Source: Reticulitermes speratus
Lineage: Eukaryota; Arthropoda; Insecta; Blattodea; Rhinotermitidae
Assembly (NCBI GenBank): GCA_021186555.1
Contig: JAJKFL010000003.1
Span: 44,675,908-44,739,907, forward strand
DNA: 64,000 nt
Direction of reading: 5' to 3'
Shown here: in pieces, positions 45,311 to 60,700 of the stretch
How positions within the stretch are numbered: the first letter of the stretch is position 1
Layout: each line of letters starts with the position of its first letter
Notes under the pieces: generated by a model
Database searches by the model: none
What the model was told of the DNA's origin: nothing
What the model saw: the letters and a program-made list of their open reading frames with translations, nothing else
Made by a program: the position numbers and the translations under genes

Positions 45311-48300
45311 GAACAACTGAGGAATCTCAAATACAAACTTTACTCCATCTCAGTTTTCAAGGGCTCATGAATGGCTGTATTTTTAGTACATATTTTACTT
45401 GATCATTGTAGATATGAATTATTATTCTTACACTTACAGTACTTCTTTGTAGATATATGCATTAAAACATTACTTACTGCAGTTTAAATCTGATATACTG
45501 TCATTTCTTGTTGACAAGTAAATTGCGATTTCATGATTTCTGCTCAGTAGTAGCATGGCGTCAAAACTTACTACAAAAACCCTAACCATCAGCTTGTTAG
45601 CTTCAAACAATGTCACACTGTCTACATAAGATGGCTGAGTACTAGAAATTCCCCAGTCATTTTACTGGGAAATATGTAACTAAAGCCTGGACATAATTAA
45701 ACTTATAATGCTTTGAAGCATGAATTTTATCTAGACAATATTTAGAACTTCAGTTTGTACTGCACAGAAACCACATTTCATCTCTGACACCCTTACTTTT
45801 AATGTGCCAGCAGGTGGTATATGTAGTAACCACTCTCCTTTAAAGAGCTAATAAAGGAGACATTTTGGAAAAAACGAATGCATGCTGTCTAGTATTATGA
45901 GCAGTGTGATTGTGGCTGTTATATACCATAGCACTAACTTGCTACAAAGGAAAATTTCACATCTGTAGACTTGTTATGGCATTATGTTCAAGATTTAACT
46001 GTTCTTTGCACAGTAAAACCTTGTTATCAGGAAGTCCAGGCACCCTCTCTCAAAAATAATATTGAGTCATGTACCATAATTTTAATTATTATTTTAAATG
46101 TAATACAATATGAGCTCAAAAAATATTCCTTGAACTAATCAAATGAGAATAATTATTGACACATATTTTCAGCGAACAACATGGGAGTTATGACCGCTAA
46201 ATATATTTGTTAAACCAAAGTTTTCTACTTTCTACAGAATAAACTAACAAGTATTATCACAAGGATTTTCGGAATAAAGGAAGAGAAATTCAACTGTAAT
46301 GCTCTTACATGCATAGTGACAGTTCCTTTAGTATAAATTATGAGAGCATTTAATTATAATATGATGTACGTACACATGGAATCAGCATTTCTAAAAGTTG
46401 ATATTGTAATACCACACAATTCTGCAGAGAGTTATGAAAGAATAACTCAATGCTGGCATAATTAAAAGAGGTACATCACAACATTGAGCAGATTACAACA
46501 AGGTTTCACTGTAAGAATGGTAGTAGAAATGTAGCTTAGACATGGCCTCTTGTCCATCATACAAAACATCACTACTGCATGATAAGAACCTTATCTGTTC
46601 TCTTCATGACATTAAATAATTGTTCGTCTTCCATGGTAGAATGCATACACAAACATAACACAATCAGTTTCGATTACAGCAGAAAACTTAATTTGCTTTT
46701 AAAGATAAAATTACCCATAAATTTTAGTAAACAATATATTGCAGGTTTCAACTTAACACTTTCTTTTCCCTTGGTGAATGACTGTACACTATAAATTGTA
46801 GAAAAGTTCCCAGTTAAACTGTATCAATATGCGTTCAAAAAATTACAATGGAATACAACAAAGTTAATAACAGTAATACTGTTACAATTGTGTTAATGAA
46901 AGTGTACAAAAAGCAGTATCTGGCAGACAATGACTAAGGCTTCAAGGAAGGTGTCTGCAAAAATTATTTCATTATAAATAATGTTAGATTTTATGAATAT
47001 GTGTTGTAATCGAGATGTACCAAGTAACAACTTTCGACGTTCACTGCATTCATTTTGCATAAGTATTAATGAATTACATAGCTCATGTCAACTTACATAT
47101 ATGAAATGCTCAAACCATGAAAAAATAGGAAACATTAATAGGTTACACATATTTGTTTATTAAAAAATGTACTTTAGAGAGATACATTAATAAATTTTAT
47201 ATATGTATATCTACATTTTGGCATATTTGGAAACAAACTGATGTTATAGGTCATATCAAGGTTTTCTCTACAAGTCATGGTTCTTCTGGTTATGTACAGC
47301 AGCTGTCCAGATTTCTTTAAAACAACCGTTTTTAATGTAAGCTTAGTTTTCACCAAATGAAAAAATCCTGCCACAATATTTGTACTGGTATATAACCACA
47401 TCAAAGAATTCCACGTAGTGAACAAAAGTTGCACACTAAATTGAATGAAAAATTACGCTGTGCAGTTTTATACTGCATTGTACACTTGACTGTCATGTAG
47501 TAGTACTTAGTAATGGCTTTCTTCCATGTTCCTTCCCTCTTGTTCTTTCACTAATCTTGAATGTTTGGATGATTATGAACAATGTGCTACAACATTAATT
47601 TGAATTGCCTGAGAACTTGCATCTTCCATCAATCCACCAACTTTTATTCTGTGCACATGAACATCATTACTGTCTTAACCTCAATTAGTGCTAACAAACT
47701 ACCGCACGGCTTGTATAAACTCTGAACCATGTGGAATGCTGGATAAACTTCTTGGATGACAATCTAACCTCTTTTCTTTCTAAAACTGAGCCAAGTATTA
47801 AGCACAGCATTACTTTAATTTGTATTCAAATTCATCTTGTCATTATCAGAAATACTGTAAAATATATTACAAATCTAAAATTCACACAGGATGAATACAT
47901 ACAAATTTAAATAGTGTTGTTGCAGTGAACTGCTGGTTTAGAATACCTCATATGGAAATGGAATGAGCACGCGTTGTTTGTTGGTTATCAGCTCAAAGTA
48001 TTCCTAGTGTCATTCACTCACATTTACATAAACATCGCAATACTTATTCTGCAAAAAACTTCTGATCACATCATGGTAGCTGTAGAACACCCAGGATACT
48101 AAACATTTTCATAGTAATGCAAATACTCCATTTTCATGGCAGCAACTGAAAGGTAAAGTGGAAAGATTAAGGAAATACTTTGAGAATATAACCACATTGT
48201 GTTTTATGGAATGACTTTTACTAACCAGTCTTTTAAGAACCACGATTCCCAATCTCATGAACTTCAAGAAAAAAGACCACTAAAAATCTTGTATATTTGT

Positions 48301-51300
48301 GGAAACATTCAGTGACCTGCTGTGCATCTTTTACTGGTCTTCACTATTATTGCGTCATGAATTACTATGTGCACTGTTTTATGATCTCTTTTCCCACATT
48401 GCTTCCACACAGCAAGTCTGACTAGAATCATTATTATGCTCAAAACTTTCATGGCTTTGTTTCTGTGTTTCAATTGAGACTTTACATCACTGCTCCAGTA
48501 GTGAAGTGTTTGCAATTGAAGAGAATCAAAAGGAATGACCAAGAATTTTCTTCTAATCAAGTACATACTATAAACAGGCAAATAAAAAATACCATCATTT
48601 CAACATGGTTGTACAACATGCACATGGGACAAAATAGAACAACATACTTCTGAATTTGGAAATGCATATGCAATTTTTATGAAAAAGGTTATTTTTTTGG
48701 TGATTATGACGGTAATTATATTTATAGAGTCTGAAACACTTAACATATTGTAGTACACTCAAATATGACACCAAAAGCTTTAGAAACTTCCACATAAGTG
48801 GGTAGTCTTTGCCTATAAAAAGTACAAACTATTAAATATTTGTTCAAATACTGAGGAACTTGGATGGTCTTTTGTTTAAAATCAATGCTAGCATCATAAA
48901 ATTTTAATGAAACATTTTTTAATGATTCCAATTCCCATAACACTCTTCACTGTTGAAACACTCAGTTCATTGATACTTCTTTTCATTGCTGTTACAAAAA
49001 ACTCATTTCTCCTCAATATTTTTATAGCTCCAATTACATAAACCATAAGTGGAAACTTTATTTAAATATAAAATTATATGGTGTACATATGAAGGTAAAA
49101 GCTTGAAACATTCTCTAATGAAAATACTGACACTAGAAACACTGCAATCATCCTAGTCTATTAAATTTAAACTGTACTTATATCAAACTACTCAAATTTC
49201 AGACATTATCACATGTCAATGATATTTTTGAGATCTTTGCTCTATACCTTGGTCACTTGTTTCTTAAGCATGAAATGAAATCACAACATTGCATTATTCT
49301 TATCATTACAAAGACTTCCAAGATGGTTCTCTGAAGTGATGTGTAAGTCTTGATTTACCCTGCTATTATTACAAAGTGACAGCGATCACCTAGGGAGCAA
49401 TGATGGGAAAGGTCAGTGTACAACCATGTGGCCTGGAGTCCAATACTTTCTACATGGCATTCGTCATCTAACTGTGTTCATAGGACTGATTAAGTCCCAT
49501 TCTACTGTATGTGTCGGCAATTGCCAAATGCAAATGGGCACCTGTTCATCTATGTTATACTGAACTGTTTGGGACAGGAATTACATGATTTTTGTACCAT
49601 GTAGAATGGTGTTTAAAACAGGATGTCATTCCATGGATGTGTCTGAAATGTATTTTCCTAGCTTGAGTATCTCAGTATATCATAAGTGAACACACCCACT
49701 CATCCAAAATAATGCAGTATCATAGGAATTGTAAGGAAATGTCTTCTGTGTTTAGGAAGCAATTTAAGGTCATTGCATGGTTTAGAACCAGGTAAAAGAA
49801 AAGCAATACTGAATCCAAAATCTACTATTAAAATTAAAAATAAAGGAACTGAATTTCAAAGAGATGCTGTTTTTGGATGCATTTAAGTACATTCTTTTCA
49901 AGAACAAACCATTATCAGAACAAAGGAACCAAATCAATATCCTTAAATTGTATGGCAAAACAATCATGTATGTGCCACCTACAAACCCTAACATAGAACT
50001 GGTTTTTAAAGTACTTTTCAAGTTCAAGAGTAGGAAAAATAATTTATGAGCAAATATAATTTTCAGTGACTAAAATCTTTTGTGGATGTCTTTCAGTCAG
50101 CAGAGTTCTAACCAAATCTTAATTACTTTATCAAGGACACATGTCACAGAAACAATTTTTGTTAATACTGTGGTGCAATTAAAAGTATTGCTGATAGTGT
50201 GGGAACATAGACATGTTAAAGAAATTATGTAATGTCTACTGAAAGATACATTTTAATTGTACTGCTGATCATGATCAAAATACTTCTGCTATAGTTATTC
50301 AGATTTAGACAAAAGACTTTATAATAATCCAGTTATTATAATTTAAGTTTAAGGGACAATACTGTTTTACTTTTCTTCCACCTGCAAAAATTGCTGCACC
50401 ACCAGCATAAACTGTGTGCTTTTTAAGGCTATAATATACTATTGTGCAAGATACATGAAGGTGTGGACCGTGTTTGAAGAACAAATACAAATAAGCTGAA
50501 ATAATGTCACACATCATATGTTGTATAAATGTTTTGGTATGAAACTGTAAATAAATATTGTTTATTGGTATGTTGAAACAATATGAAATATGAACAGAAA
50601 GCAAGGAAAATTATGAGTGATAGTGATAATACTATACAGACTTTAGCATTGATGTTAAAAATCAGAGTATTAATATGAAAAATCAAGGTGTTATTTGTTG
50701 CAGCCACTAATAAAGTGTTACCTGTAAGAACGAGAATCCACTTTCACATAAAGCTGTGTGCGCTTCCCAACAGGAACAAACCATGTAAAGTAACTTCAAA
50801 TGCTTGAAATATAATGTAAATATATGATTTTAACATGCAGTGGCCTTCATTCTCAGAAACACTGAATGCTAACACAAGACTTCACTGCAATGTCACAAAC
50901 ACTTTCAGTCTTTTCAGCCATCATCCTTTCACTGTCAGCTGTTCAAAAACAATGACAGTGACAAATATAAAGATAAATGCTAAACAAATAATGATTATCA
51001 TTTGAACTTTCACTGGCAAAACCATTGCAGGTTTATGTATTCAAACTAACCTGCAGGCAGACTTCAAGGACTCTAACCAATGCAAGTAACATGATTCACT
51101 TATCAAAATTAGATGCTATTGCTACAGAATTAGGTTTTCTGTAACCTTTAAGCATATCCGTATATTCTCTGGATTTTCCTTAAAAATTAATTCAAAAGAT
51201 TCATAGGCTGTTACATTTGAAAATAGAAGACAGAAATTTCAAATGTTTTTATATTCTACTAAACCTATTTAATATAATGTAATGCATGTGTATTATCAAA

Positions 51301-53469
51301 AACAACCATTTGTAAGAATAACTAGTTTATAAAATAATCAGAACACTCATATATGAAACGTGATTTGATAAGCAAGCAATACCACCATGCATTTTACATG
51401 TATTCAATTGTGGGTGATTTTGCTTTTTCCTCTATAACAAATAAATATATAAAACACTGATTTAAACTTTGAGGGTATCAGTGACTTTGAAAAACACAAT
51501 GTCCTCATCATTATGGTTCACTGAATAAGTATGACAAAACAAGAAATAAATAATTCCACTGACAACTAAATCACAGTTCTATTATGCTGAAGAACACCCT
51601 TCTTTGCATAGAATTGTAATTTGAAACATGACATTTCATGAGTTTAAGAATTCTTATGAATTTAGTGCCAGGAGTTTACTCTCAGTTATAAAAAATACAG
51701 TATTTAGATTCCAGCCAGGTTTGGCATTTAGATCAAAAGCAAATATTTATATTAAGTTCATCTAATTAAATAAAAATAAAATAAACTACGAAATATAAAA
51801 TAAGAAAGCCAGAATCTTATAAAAACATAAAAGTATATGTTCAGTAGTTAGAAGTCTAAATAGTTTACAATTCGTATGAACATGATAATTATGTAAATGG
51901 ACTGTTCATAAATAAAGCTATTTTATTTTATACATGACTGTTGTTTGCTACCAATTTAAAACAATATCGATAAAATAGCACATTCATATCCAAGTAAATA
52001 AAACACTTCAATGGAACAGCTAACTAATATATGCTGATACATGTACTGTAGTTTACCAAAATGAAACAACCACATACAGCAAATTATACTACAATAATAT
52101 TACACATCTAAGTGATAAAAAGTTGTTGCTGTTGTTGTTTGATGGTCATAGCATCTGGTTACTGCGCCTCTGCTCCTTTCTATGTGTACATGTTTTCTCC
52201 TAGTTGCTTGCTACTTACCCCTATACTTGCAACTCCATTGAGCTTCTATCCTGTAAAAATTTAAATAACATGCTGTCACATGAATATATCATAACTATTT
52301 CCTTCTGTCCCACATTTTCTAGTTATCTGTTATTTCCTAGCATGAGTGCAACATCATAGATTATGAACATTCAACAGGAAGGCTACACCTATAACAAATT
52401 AAAAACGATACAGCAGGGCAAATGTATTACACTGATTTATTTGTGAAAAATAGCAGACAGCCAATATTCTGTCTTTCAGTTAACCTTACAAGTAATACTT
52501 CAAATTAATGATAACTGATTATGCTGATTTGTAAGTAGAGTGATGGTTATAACACGTCAATGAAATCAAAGATAGAAAGTAAAATATGTAGATAGTATTA
52601 TCAAGGCTACATGTCAGGAACAGTGCAATGGCAAATTGCATAATACCAGGAATAAAAATTATACGGTGTACTACAGTAACACTTAGTAAATGAGACAAAG
52701 TGGCACAGAAGATGCAAGACATTTCAAATGTGTTTCATGTAATTAAAGTCAGAAACATGATTTTCTTTTCTGTGCAATTTTCACAGTCTTTCTGATTGTA
52801 ACTTTATTAAAAGGAATTTAAATTGTGAATATGTATGAAACTATATGAATTTTGAAAGACACAATGGAATACAAACACAAGCTAAAGTCACATTGTGTAT
52901 GTATGTATTGTTACTTAAAAATAAAATGATGATGATGCCCTAACTGAGGTGAACTGTTCCAGCAAGAAATGTAACCACTGAACAGAATGTGTTGCTACGT
53001 TACTTTGATAGGCAGAATTGTTCGTATTCAAGGTGAGTTTGCAATAACTTGCACACAAGATAACATGAAAGTGATCACACGGAAAGAAAATACCATCTCA
53101 CGTACTAGTTAACAGATCTGTCTGTATTCAAACATCTCTTACAACAAATGGTGTAGCTGCATTCTCAAACAACAAAACACATAGTACCAATGCTGTTACA
53201 CTTTATGCTCACCTCTGTGGTTTCAGGAACATTTGTACCTGTAAAGGATCTATAAGCTTTTTCCTACATTTTCCTCATATAAATGTCACACACATTCAAA
53301 ATCTGGGGAAAGTGATGGTCATGCATACGTTTAAGCCCTTCTTTGACAATTTAACATAAGAACAAATTGAATTATGATTCTTTCTATGCAAACACATGGA
53401 GGAAAATTATAATTCTCAACATTCTCCATTTAGATACATGAGTTATGAAAGTCCTTATCTTTCATGAAA
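45310..53469. other. qvr downstream region without recognised exons
   Basis: Very AT-rich and CpG-poor (one CG in 45,601-45,900). No splice-bounded open block or known domain on either strand. Candidate AATAAA signals for qvr occur at about 45,849 and 46,243, among others; I cannot choose between them. It could be a long qvr 3' UTR followed by intergenic DNA. Confidence 0.45.
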
Positions 53470-54090
53470 TGTGCAGGATTCACTTTCCATGTTCACAAGA
53501 GCCTGTCAATGGACAAGAATAATCCAACCAACACTGTATAAAAACCCAGAAGAGTTAAGACCTGAACTACACCAAGGCGGAAGCCTGAAATCTCACAATC
53601 TCAAACCCTGTTTAATACTAATTATAATATTATCCTCCCACCTACACCTTGGGTCTTGCAAGTGATCTCATTGCTTCTGGTTTTCTAACCAAATTCCTGT
53701 ATGCCCTTCTTTATATCATGTATACTACATTTCTTGTCCATCTCATCCTCCTTGATCTGATCACACTAATAATACAATGTTGAAGAGTAGAAATCATGGA
53801 GCTTCTCATTATGCAGGTTTCTTCATCTTCCTGTTGCTTCCTCTCTCTTAGATACAAATTTTCTCCTCTGCACCTTGTTCTCACTCTTGATCTATGTACT
53901 TCCCTACATACAAGAGACCAAATGTCATGAAATAATACAAGCCAAATTATATCTTTGTATATATTTCAACCTTTGCATTTTTATATAAAAGGTGTTATGA
54001 CAGAAGATTCTGAATAATTTTCTTGAACTCAGTGTGTTCTTAATTTCTTCGTAAACGTAATTTTCATTGTTACCGATGCTCTCTGCTCAA
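53470..54090 (-). mobile_element. Decayed RTE-like LINE, 3' third
   Basis: Aligns with 3,300-3,860 in the same orientation: CACAAGAGCC, TATTATCCTCCCACCTA, GGGTCTTGCAAGTG, TGTATGCCCTTCT and CCTTGATCTGATCAC, then CAAGAGACCAAATGTCA, in order. Coding frame lost, CpG depleted, so old. Confidence 0.78.
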
Positions 54091-55727
54091 TATATCATAG
54101 CCTCTTGCATTTCATAATGGTCAAGCTACACACAACACCATCTGCACATGATACCTCTCACACCATACTGTAATTTATATTAATAAATTAGAAACTTTTA
54201 TGACATACAGTTAACCTCCGAGTACCTCTTGATGTTTTTAACGCTTCACACATTGTCTAGAACATTACATTCTAGGTTACAGAATTTGGTTATTATTTTT
54301 AATCATTTTGTCATTTTCTGCTTCAACCCTGTTTGGCCAAATTCATGGGTGGGTTTAGTAGATTTTGACATTTAGACTTCTAGCAGTTACCAGTTTATTA
54401 TCAAGTAATTATGAATTAATGTTTTCATTTGTTCTGAAATGCAGCTGCTGAACATTTCCACATATGATGATTTACTTTCCAATTTGGCATGCGGCTCCAT
54501 ATCTGCCAAACGTGTTTATAGTTTATTTATTTAGCAGTCTTCTGTGAACAACTGCACAACAGCAACACAAAGAGTAAATCACACTTTGCTAAGAAGCACC
54601 ACAACAACCATAACACTGCTCAATTGCCACTGTTATTACACCATTATAGTTCAACACTTCAGCACTCTACCAAATACACTAACTTCACTTACCCTGTACA
54701 CTTCAAGATGCTAGCTAGCTTAACAATTTAATCGTACGCATTACATTAAACTTGTCTCTTTGGAAGGTAAAACACTGTTGTGACGTTCCCACAGTTTAGA
54801 CACAAAGACCTTCCAGAGACTATTCCACAAAATCACACAGTTCAGAGATCATCCACAACTTTTAACCATGTTCATACACATGCTACTTGAATGTGTCAGT
54901 GTGTGAGATCATTTCCTTACACTAATATCCATGCCCACAACTAATCACACTGGATGGGCCAGAATTTCTTCATAGACTTGTGGACCACATTCTATACCCT
55001 GCTACACACTTCAGAATGTTTATATGAAAAGTAAAAAACAAGACACTCCTGTAAGAGTTCAATGAAATGTTGTAATATTCTGTTGCAACATTTACTGCAC
55101 ATGACATGCATGCCTAAAACATTCAACTCAGATGGAAGTGTAGCCACCTCCAAAACTTAGTAAAAATCAGACTGCCTTTATACATTGGGTAGCACATTCA
55201 TATTCTACCAGTAAACCTTCAATTTTTCACATGTTCAAACGAGTAAAATAAAGTCTAATTAATGATGGAAAACATCTATATATGAGGCTCACAGTTGGTG
55301 TGCACTGAAAGGGAAGTGTTCCTGCATGCCCCAAGATCAATCACAAAACAAATGTGTGCAAGGAGTGAATGTCCTAGATGATCCTTACTGAGTTCAAAAA
55401 TAATAATAACTTTCACCACTTGAATCAACTATTGCTGGTCTCCTTCCTGAATTGTCAACAAAAGATGTAGAGGCATCTGATATTAAAAAAGCCACGCAAG
55501 AACGTTTTTTGAGTGGTATGGAGTGAAGTACTTTTATTTCAATATGAAGCGCAGTATATGGTTCAATACCTATAAGGCTTCAAGCTGTACCCTCCTAGTT
55601 AGCAGTGGAAATGGTAACATGTTATGCACTCCTACTGTGACAACTTTCATTTCAGTACTCCACTTACATATAGGATTACACATTTACTGGTTTAACAAAA
55701 TTGTTTTAACTGCGAGATGGAACTAAG
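54091..55727. other. Stretch between two LINE fragments, nothing recognised
   Basis: AT-rich, CpG-poor, no coding signal. Its start may include more of the LINE fragment at 53,470, too decayed to align by eye. Confidence 0.4.
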
Positions 55728-57725
55728 GAGCTCACACTTGGATAGATCCTTTGGAATAACATAAGAAAATGGATTTGAAACTTGGAATGTGAGGAGTCTG
55801 TATAGATCAGGTTTACTGCAGACAGTTGCAAGAGAATTTACCACGTGCATATTAGATTTATCGAGAGTACAGGAAGTCAAGACGGGACAAGCAGGGAGCT
55901 GAAAAAGCAGAAAATTACACTTTTTTCTATGGAACAGTTAAGAAAATCATCAGTTAGGGACAGGGTTTTTTTTTTATAAATACAAGGATCAAATTAGCAG
56001 TTAAGACAGTAGACTTTGTGAGTGACAGATGTTGTATATAGTGCTTGGCACAATGTTCTCCATGACATACCCCAACTGAAGATAAAGGTAATGACTCAAA
56101 AGCCAGTTTCTATAACGACTTAGAGCAGGCGTTTGATCAGTTCCCCAAGTACCACATCAAAATTCTGTCAGGAGATTTCGGTACAAAATTATGGACAGAA
56201 GATGCATCATTTGCCACACTCAAAAATCTAATTGTCAAGAAAGCATTTTCCCATACCACAACATTCACAAATACACTTGGACTTTCCCTGATTTGAAAAC
56301 TAGTAATCAGATAACATATTTATAGATGACATTCACATATACTGGATATGTGACCTTTCAGACGGGCTGTGATACTCATCACTTACTAGCGATTACAGAA
56401 GTGGGCATGAGACTGTCAGGAAAGCAGATGTTGAATAGGTCGAGATTAATCTGAAGAAGCTAAGCAAAATGAAAGTTGGAAAAGCGTGTTTGCACCTTTG
56501 AAGAACTTAGATAATAGCATGGACATCAATATGGCTAGAGAAAATATCAGAATGTCAAAATCTCAGCTAAAGAGAGGCTGAGTCAGTACAAACAGAAGCT
56601 GATAAATTGCGATTTTACAAAGAATGTTCAAAATTTTTATACAAAAGGAAGCAGGTTTTAATTGCAATGGTTACAGGACCCACACCAAATTAATAATCTG
56701 AACAATAAGATGTTAAACTAGCAAACATTTTAGGAATACAAAGAGCGAATACTTGAAAGGTAAAATTAGTGAACTTCAAATAAACAGCAAGAACAGAAAA
56801 ATTTGACATTTGTATAAGAGCATAAATTACAACTTAGCTAAGGATTAGAAGGGTGATCTGCTGCTTGCAGATTCCCACAGTACTCTGAATAGGGGGAAGG
56901 ATTACTTCTGTTACTGAATTTACATGGGGTTAATTATGTTAGAGAGACTGTATTATGAGAACACAGAGCTGAGTCACTAGTACTCTGACCTAGTGCCTTT
57001 GAGGTTGAGATGGCTATTGAAAAATTAACAGAAATACATCACCAAGTATTGATCACAGTCCAGTAGAACTGATTCAAACAGATGGTAGAATAACATGTTC
57101 CCAGTTCTATAAACTTACTAATTCTGTCAGTGGGGGGAGGGGGGGGGACAATTTCCTCAGCAATGGAAGTAGTGAATCATTGCATCTATTTACATGACAG
57201 GTCATAAAAGAGGCTGTAGTAATTACAGGAATTTTAGTTATTAAGCACATTCAAAATTCTATCCAACATTCTCTGTCACAGATAACTCCATACACAAAAT
57301 TACTTGGGTTCATCACTGTGGATTTTGATGTTAACAGATCAACTACTGACCATGTATGCTGAATCTATCAAACTTGAGAAAAGAAAATGGGGACACAATG
57401 CAGCAGTACATCAGCTATTTAGACTTCAAGAAAGTGTAATGTCAGGCAGGATGTTTTGTACAATACTCTCACGAGTTTGGTCACTATGCACCAATGCAGC
57501 TATGAGCAAGTCCTGCTTTAAGCTGGACACACTATATGTAACAGTAAAATGCAAAAATATGTCCAATGACTATCTTTTCATACACCATCTACTTTGCCCA
57601 CACAATGACCATTCAATCAGAGGTAATTCAGCTAGGATTCAAAAAGCATTAACTGTTCTTAAACACTTCATAAGTGTGACTGGATATGACTTGAGAGTAC
57701 TGGTAATGCTAAGGCAAATTTGTCC
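55728..57725 (+). mobile_element. Decayed RTE-like LINE, 5' two-thirds (endonuclease and RT)
   Basis: Orientation opposite to the fragment at 53,470. Readable pieces are TWNVRSLYRSG near 55,780 (compare IWNLRSLYRSG in the copy at 3,191), FDQFPKYHIKILSGDFG near 56,135 (GDFN motif eroded to GDFG) and EKRKWGHNAAVHQLFRLQES near 57,380 (compare EKKGEYNEAMHQLFIDFKKA). Many frameshifts and stops. An open stretch at 57,304-57,735 is a chance frame over the RT region. Confidence 0.8.
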
Positions 57726-57749
57726 CTGCACTTAATTAACCGTTTTGGT

Positions 57750-57779
57750 GCTGTATGTTACATATATGTAACATACAGC
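57750..57779. repeat. Perfect 30-bp palindrome
   Basis: GCTGTATGTTACATA followed directly by its exact complement TATGTAACATACAGC. It is preceded by TTAACCGTTTTGGTG, which resembles the end of the piggyBac-like MITE at 8,795, so it may be a remnant of a related element. Confidence 0.9.
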
Positions 57780-60700
57780 AACACACCATGAATTCTACAG
57801 AGGAACTGAAGTATAGATCCATGCATTCTTAACCTTGGCCCCAGATGGTGAAACTCGGTGTCATTACTTCGATTACTTTGGAGGCTGAGGGGGTTCCAGA
57901 TCTGGTCTTCATCTTGCGGCAAAGAGAAAACCCCTGTCCCTGATTAGAATAGAATCAAGGTCAAAGACTATTTTAAGTCACCTGTATTTAAAATCCTTAG
58001 AATTAATGTAGAAAATTTAACTTTGGATAGGCAAATGGACAGAAGAAACTTCCAACTTTCAGGGAACACACACCTAAGCTGAAATGGAACATATTTACCT
58101 TCACTTAAAATGCTTACACATCACTGTTTCTTGGCAGGTTATCACAGGAACAAATTTTTGAGCATTAACATGTAGCAAACAGTTTAGACATGTAATACTT
58201 CTGTAACCTCACAATGGCAGCACAGTATTTTTAACGCTTTATGCCTACACTGAGAGGGTTACGATAACATATATGTATCTAAAGCATAATTAGCGATTAT
58301 CATGGAGTGCCAACTGATTTATATGGAATACCTGCTTTGTGACAGACACCTAGATGCCCAGGGAAGTTCAGTAAAACTGTCTCCAAGAGGTTTCACCTGG
58401 AACAAATTCAATGTTACAATTCCCAAACTGGAACCAACACACCAGGGTCAAAACATTTACGGGTTCATACTGCTGGGTACCTACGTACCACGATGGTTTC
58501 GTAAGTATGTACAATGACGGCGTGATTGCAATGTAATGTGGTCACCACTGTATAGTTCGCAGTGAAATGTCTTCATCTGTTAAGTTCAACATCATAAGGT
58601 ATGAAGCATAATCTATTATGTAAACAAATTACTATGAACAGTACATACTGCAAATGGAAATCATGCCACCCTGCAGCAATGAATATATGACACAATGTAA
58701 ATTTGAACCATTACTTTTTTAAATATACATGAGGTAAGTTGAATATCGACACAAAAAAAAGTGAAATTACTCTAGCATATATTCTAGAATTTACACCTCA
58801 CACACGGGGAAATTTTATCTCACATGGCAGTTAAATGTTAAAGTACTGTAATACCACTTTCTTGGAGGTTTACCTGTGAGTTTGAACTGTACATTTAAAA
58901 CATACAACACTGCACTTCAAGTGGAACCTGAATAAAAAAGAATAACATATGAATTTAGTGAAAACTGTTGACTTAAACATTTGTCTTCTGCTCATACAGT
59001 GCTTCCTGGAATCTTATGAGAAGGAATATTTGTCATGAATGGGAAAGAACTATGATTTTCATTAACAAAATGTGTGCAGAACACTTTAATGGATGACACA
59101 AAATTGTGAGACAGAAAGAATGGAAGAAAGAAAAACAAAACAAACATTAAAATGTGTACAGTACTCATCACTAACAATGCATATGTAGCATGTATTTCTG
59201 AATTGTGATTTGGATAATTACATGGGGTATGTACTGTGTAATATTTTTATCCTGGAGTACAAACATTTAACAGAAAAAATCAGGTCACTTGGGATGCTGT
59301 GATAAGCAGGCCTTACCATAAATGTAACAGAACCACGTTCTAACTGGGCACTAAATAACAAAAGTCACATTTCAGCATTCTATACATAGCACTACTTGCA
59401 GCTAGCTTTTACTCACAAGTAGACAAAGGAATTTGGTCAACACTTCAGCGTCTTTCGTTGCCAGGACTGCTATCCATAAAGAACAATTCTTTTAAGGTAT
59501 ACAGTATATACAATTTTGACGATCAACTGACCAGCGGCAGAAAGACTGTAGATTTTATTTGAAGAACCACGGAACTTTATTCACAACTGGCACATTTCAG
59601 AGACAAATTGGAGAAAACCATTCTTAACACATAAAATATGCCATATTGACCCAAATCAAATTCTAGGTTCTCTCCGTTAGCATCTTAGAACCAAACTGCC
59701 ATTCCAGATCTGCATATTGAGAAAGCATTTTGCTATAGGGTTGTCCTATCTGAATCCTATACTTGCAATATCAGAAGTGAGAGGCACAAAGGACTGGGAG
59801 GAAAAAGGAAACTCCCAGATTTGCACTAACTGCAAGTCTAATACAAGGAGAGGTTATTTGAATCAAAAGTGTATTTTGCATGCCGTGTGAATATACATGT
59901 AATTAAATTACAATGTATAACACAATCGACCTGATTTTTAATTTACAACTAATGATGTGTATAAATATCATATGCCATTCATGTAACAGATTACAACACA
60001 AAACAGACTGGATATTGTAACAACTTGCAGATGACTGCAAAACTTAACCCTGTTACTTTACTGTAGTTATACTGTAACCATAATTGAGCACTGTAGGAAG
60101 AGGATGTTATGACTGAATCCAGAAATACATTTTGTTATACACTGTACAGGATTTTAAAAAATATTGCATATTGAAAGCATGGTAAAACACATTATGGCAT
60201 ATGACATTTCTGGAATATGCCTGTGACAAATGGAGCTTCATTATACACCATGAACATAATAAAGGCACGAATATTCTGTTGCTGCTGAAAACTCCATCCT
60301 AAGATTGTATCTACAGTCTGAAACTGCAAAATCTGAAATGCTCTCACAGACCATTCTTACAAAACATGCACTGTAATGTCTAAACTGTCACATAAAAATG
60401 GAGAATGTGAATCTGCATTCATAACTTTTAAAAGTGAATGTGTGTCTGCAGCAGACCTATGGTTATATTAGGTATGGTCCAGATGAAATTTTCAGCAACT
60501 AATGAAAATGAGAGCCGAAAACATTTAATACCATATGTACACACAAAGCAGTCTAACTCCTTTCATACAGCCTTCTCATATATTTTTTTCTATTCAAAAA
60601 GATTCGTATATGTAAATATTTGTCCAAAACACAGCACACAATCATGAGTGTTCTTCAACACAGTCACATCACGCCACATCATGTCACACACCCATCAAAA

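Noticed and set aside
57304-57735. 143-codon open frame on plus
   Set aside because: It lies over the decayed LINE reverse transcriptase; only a short part keeps the RT frame.
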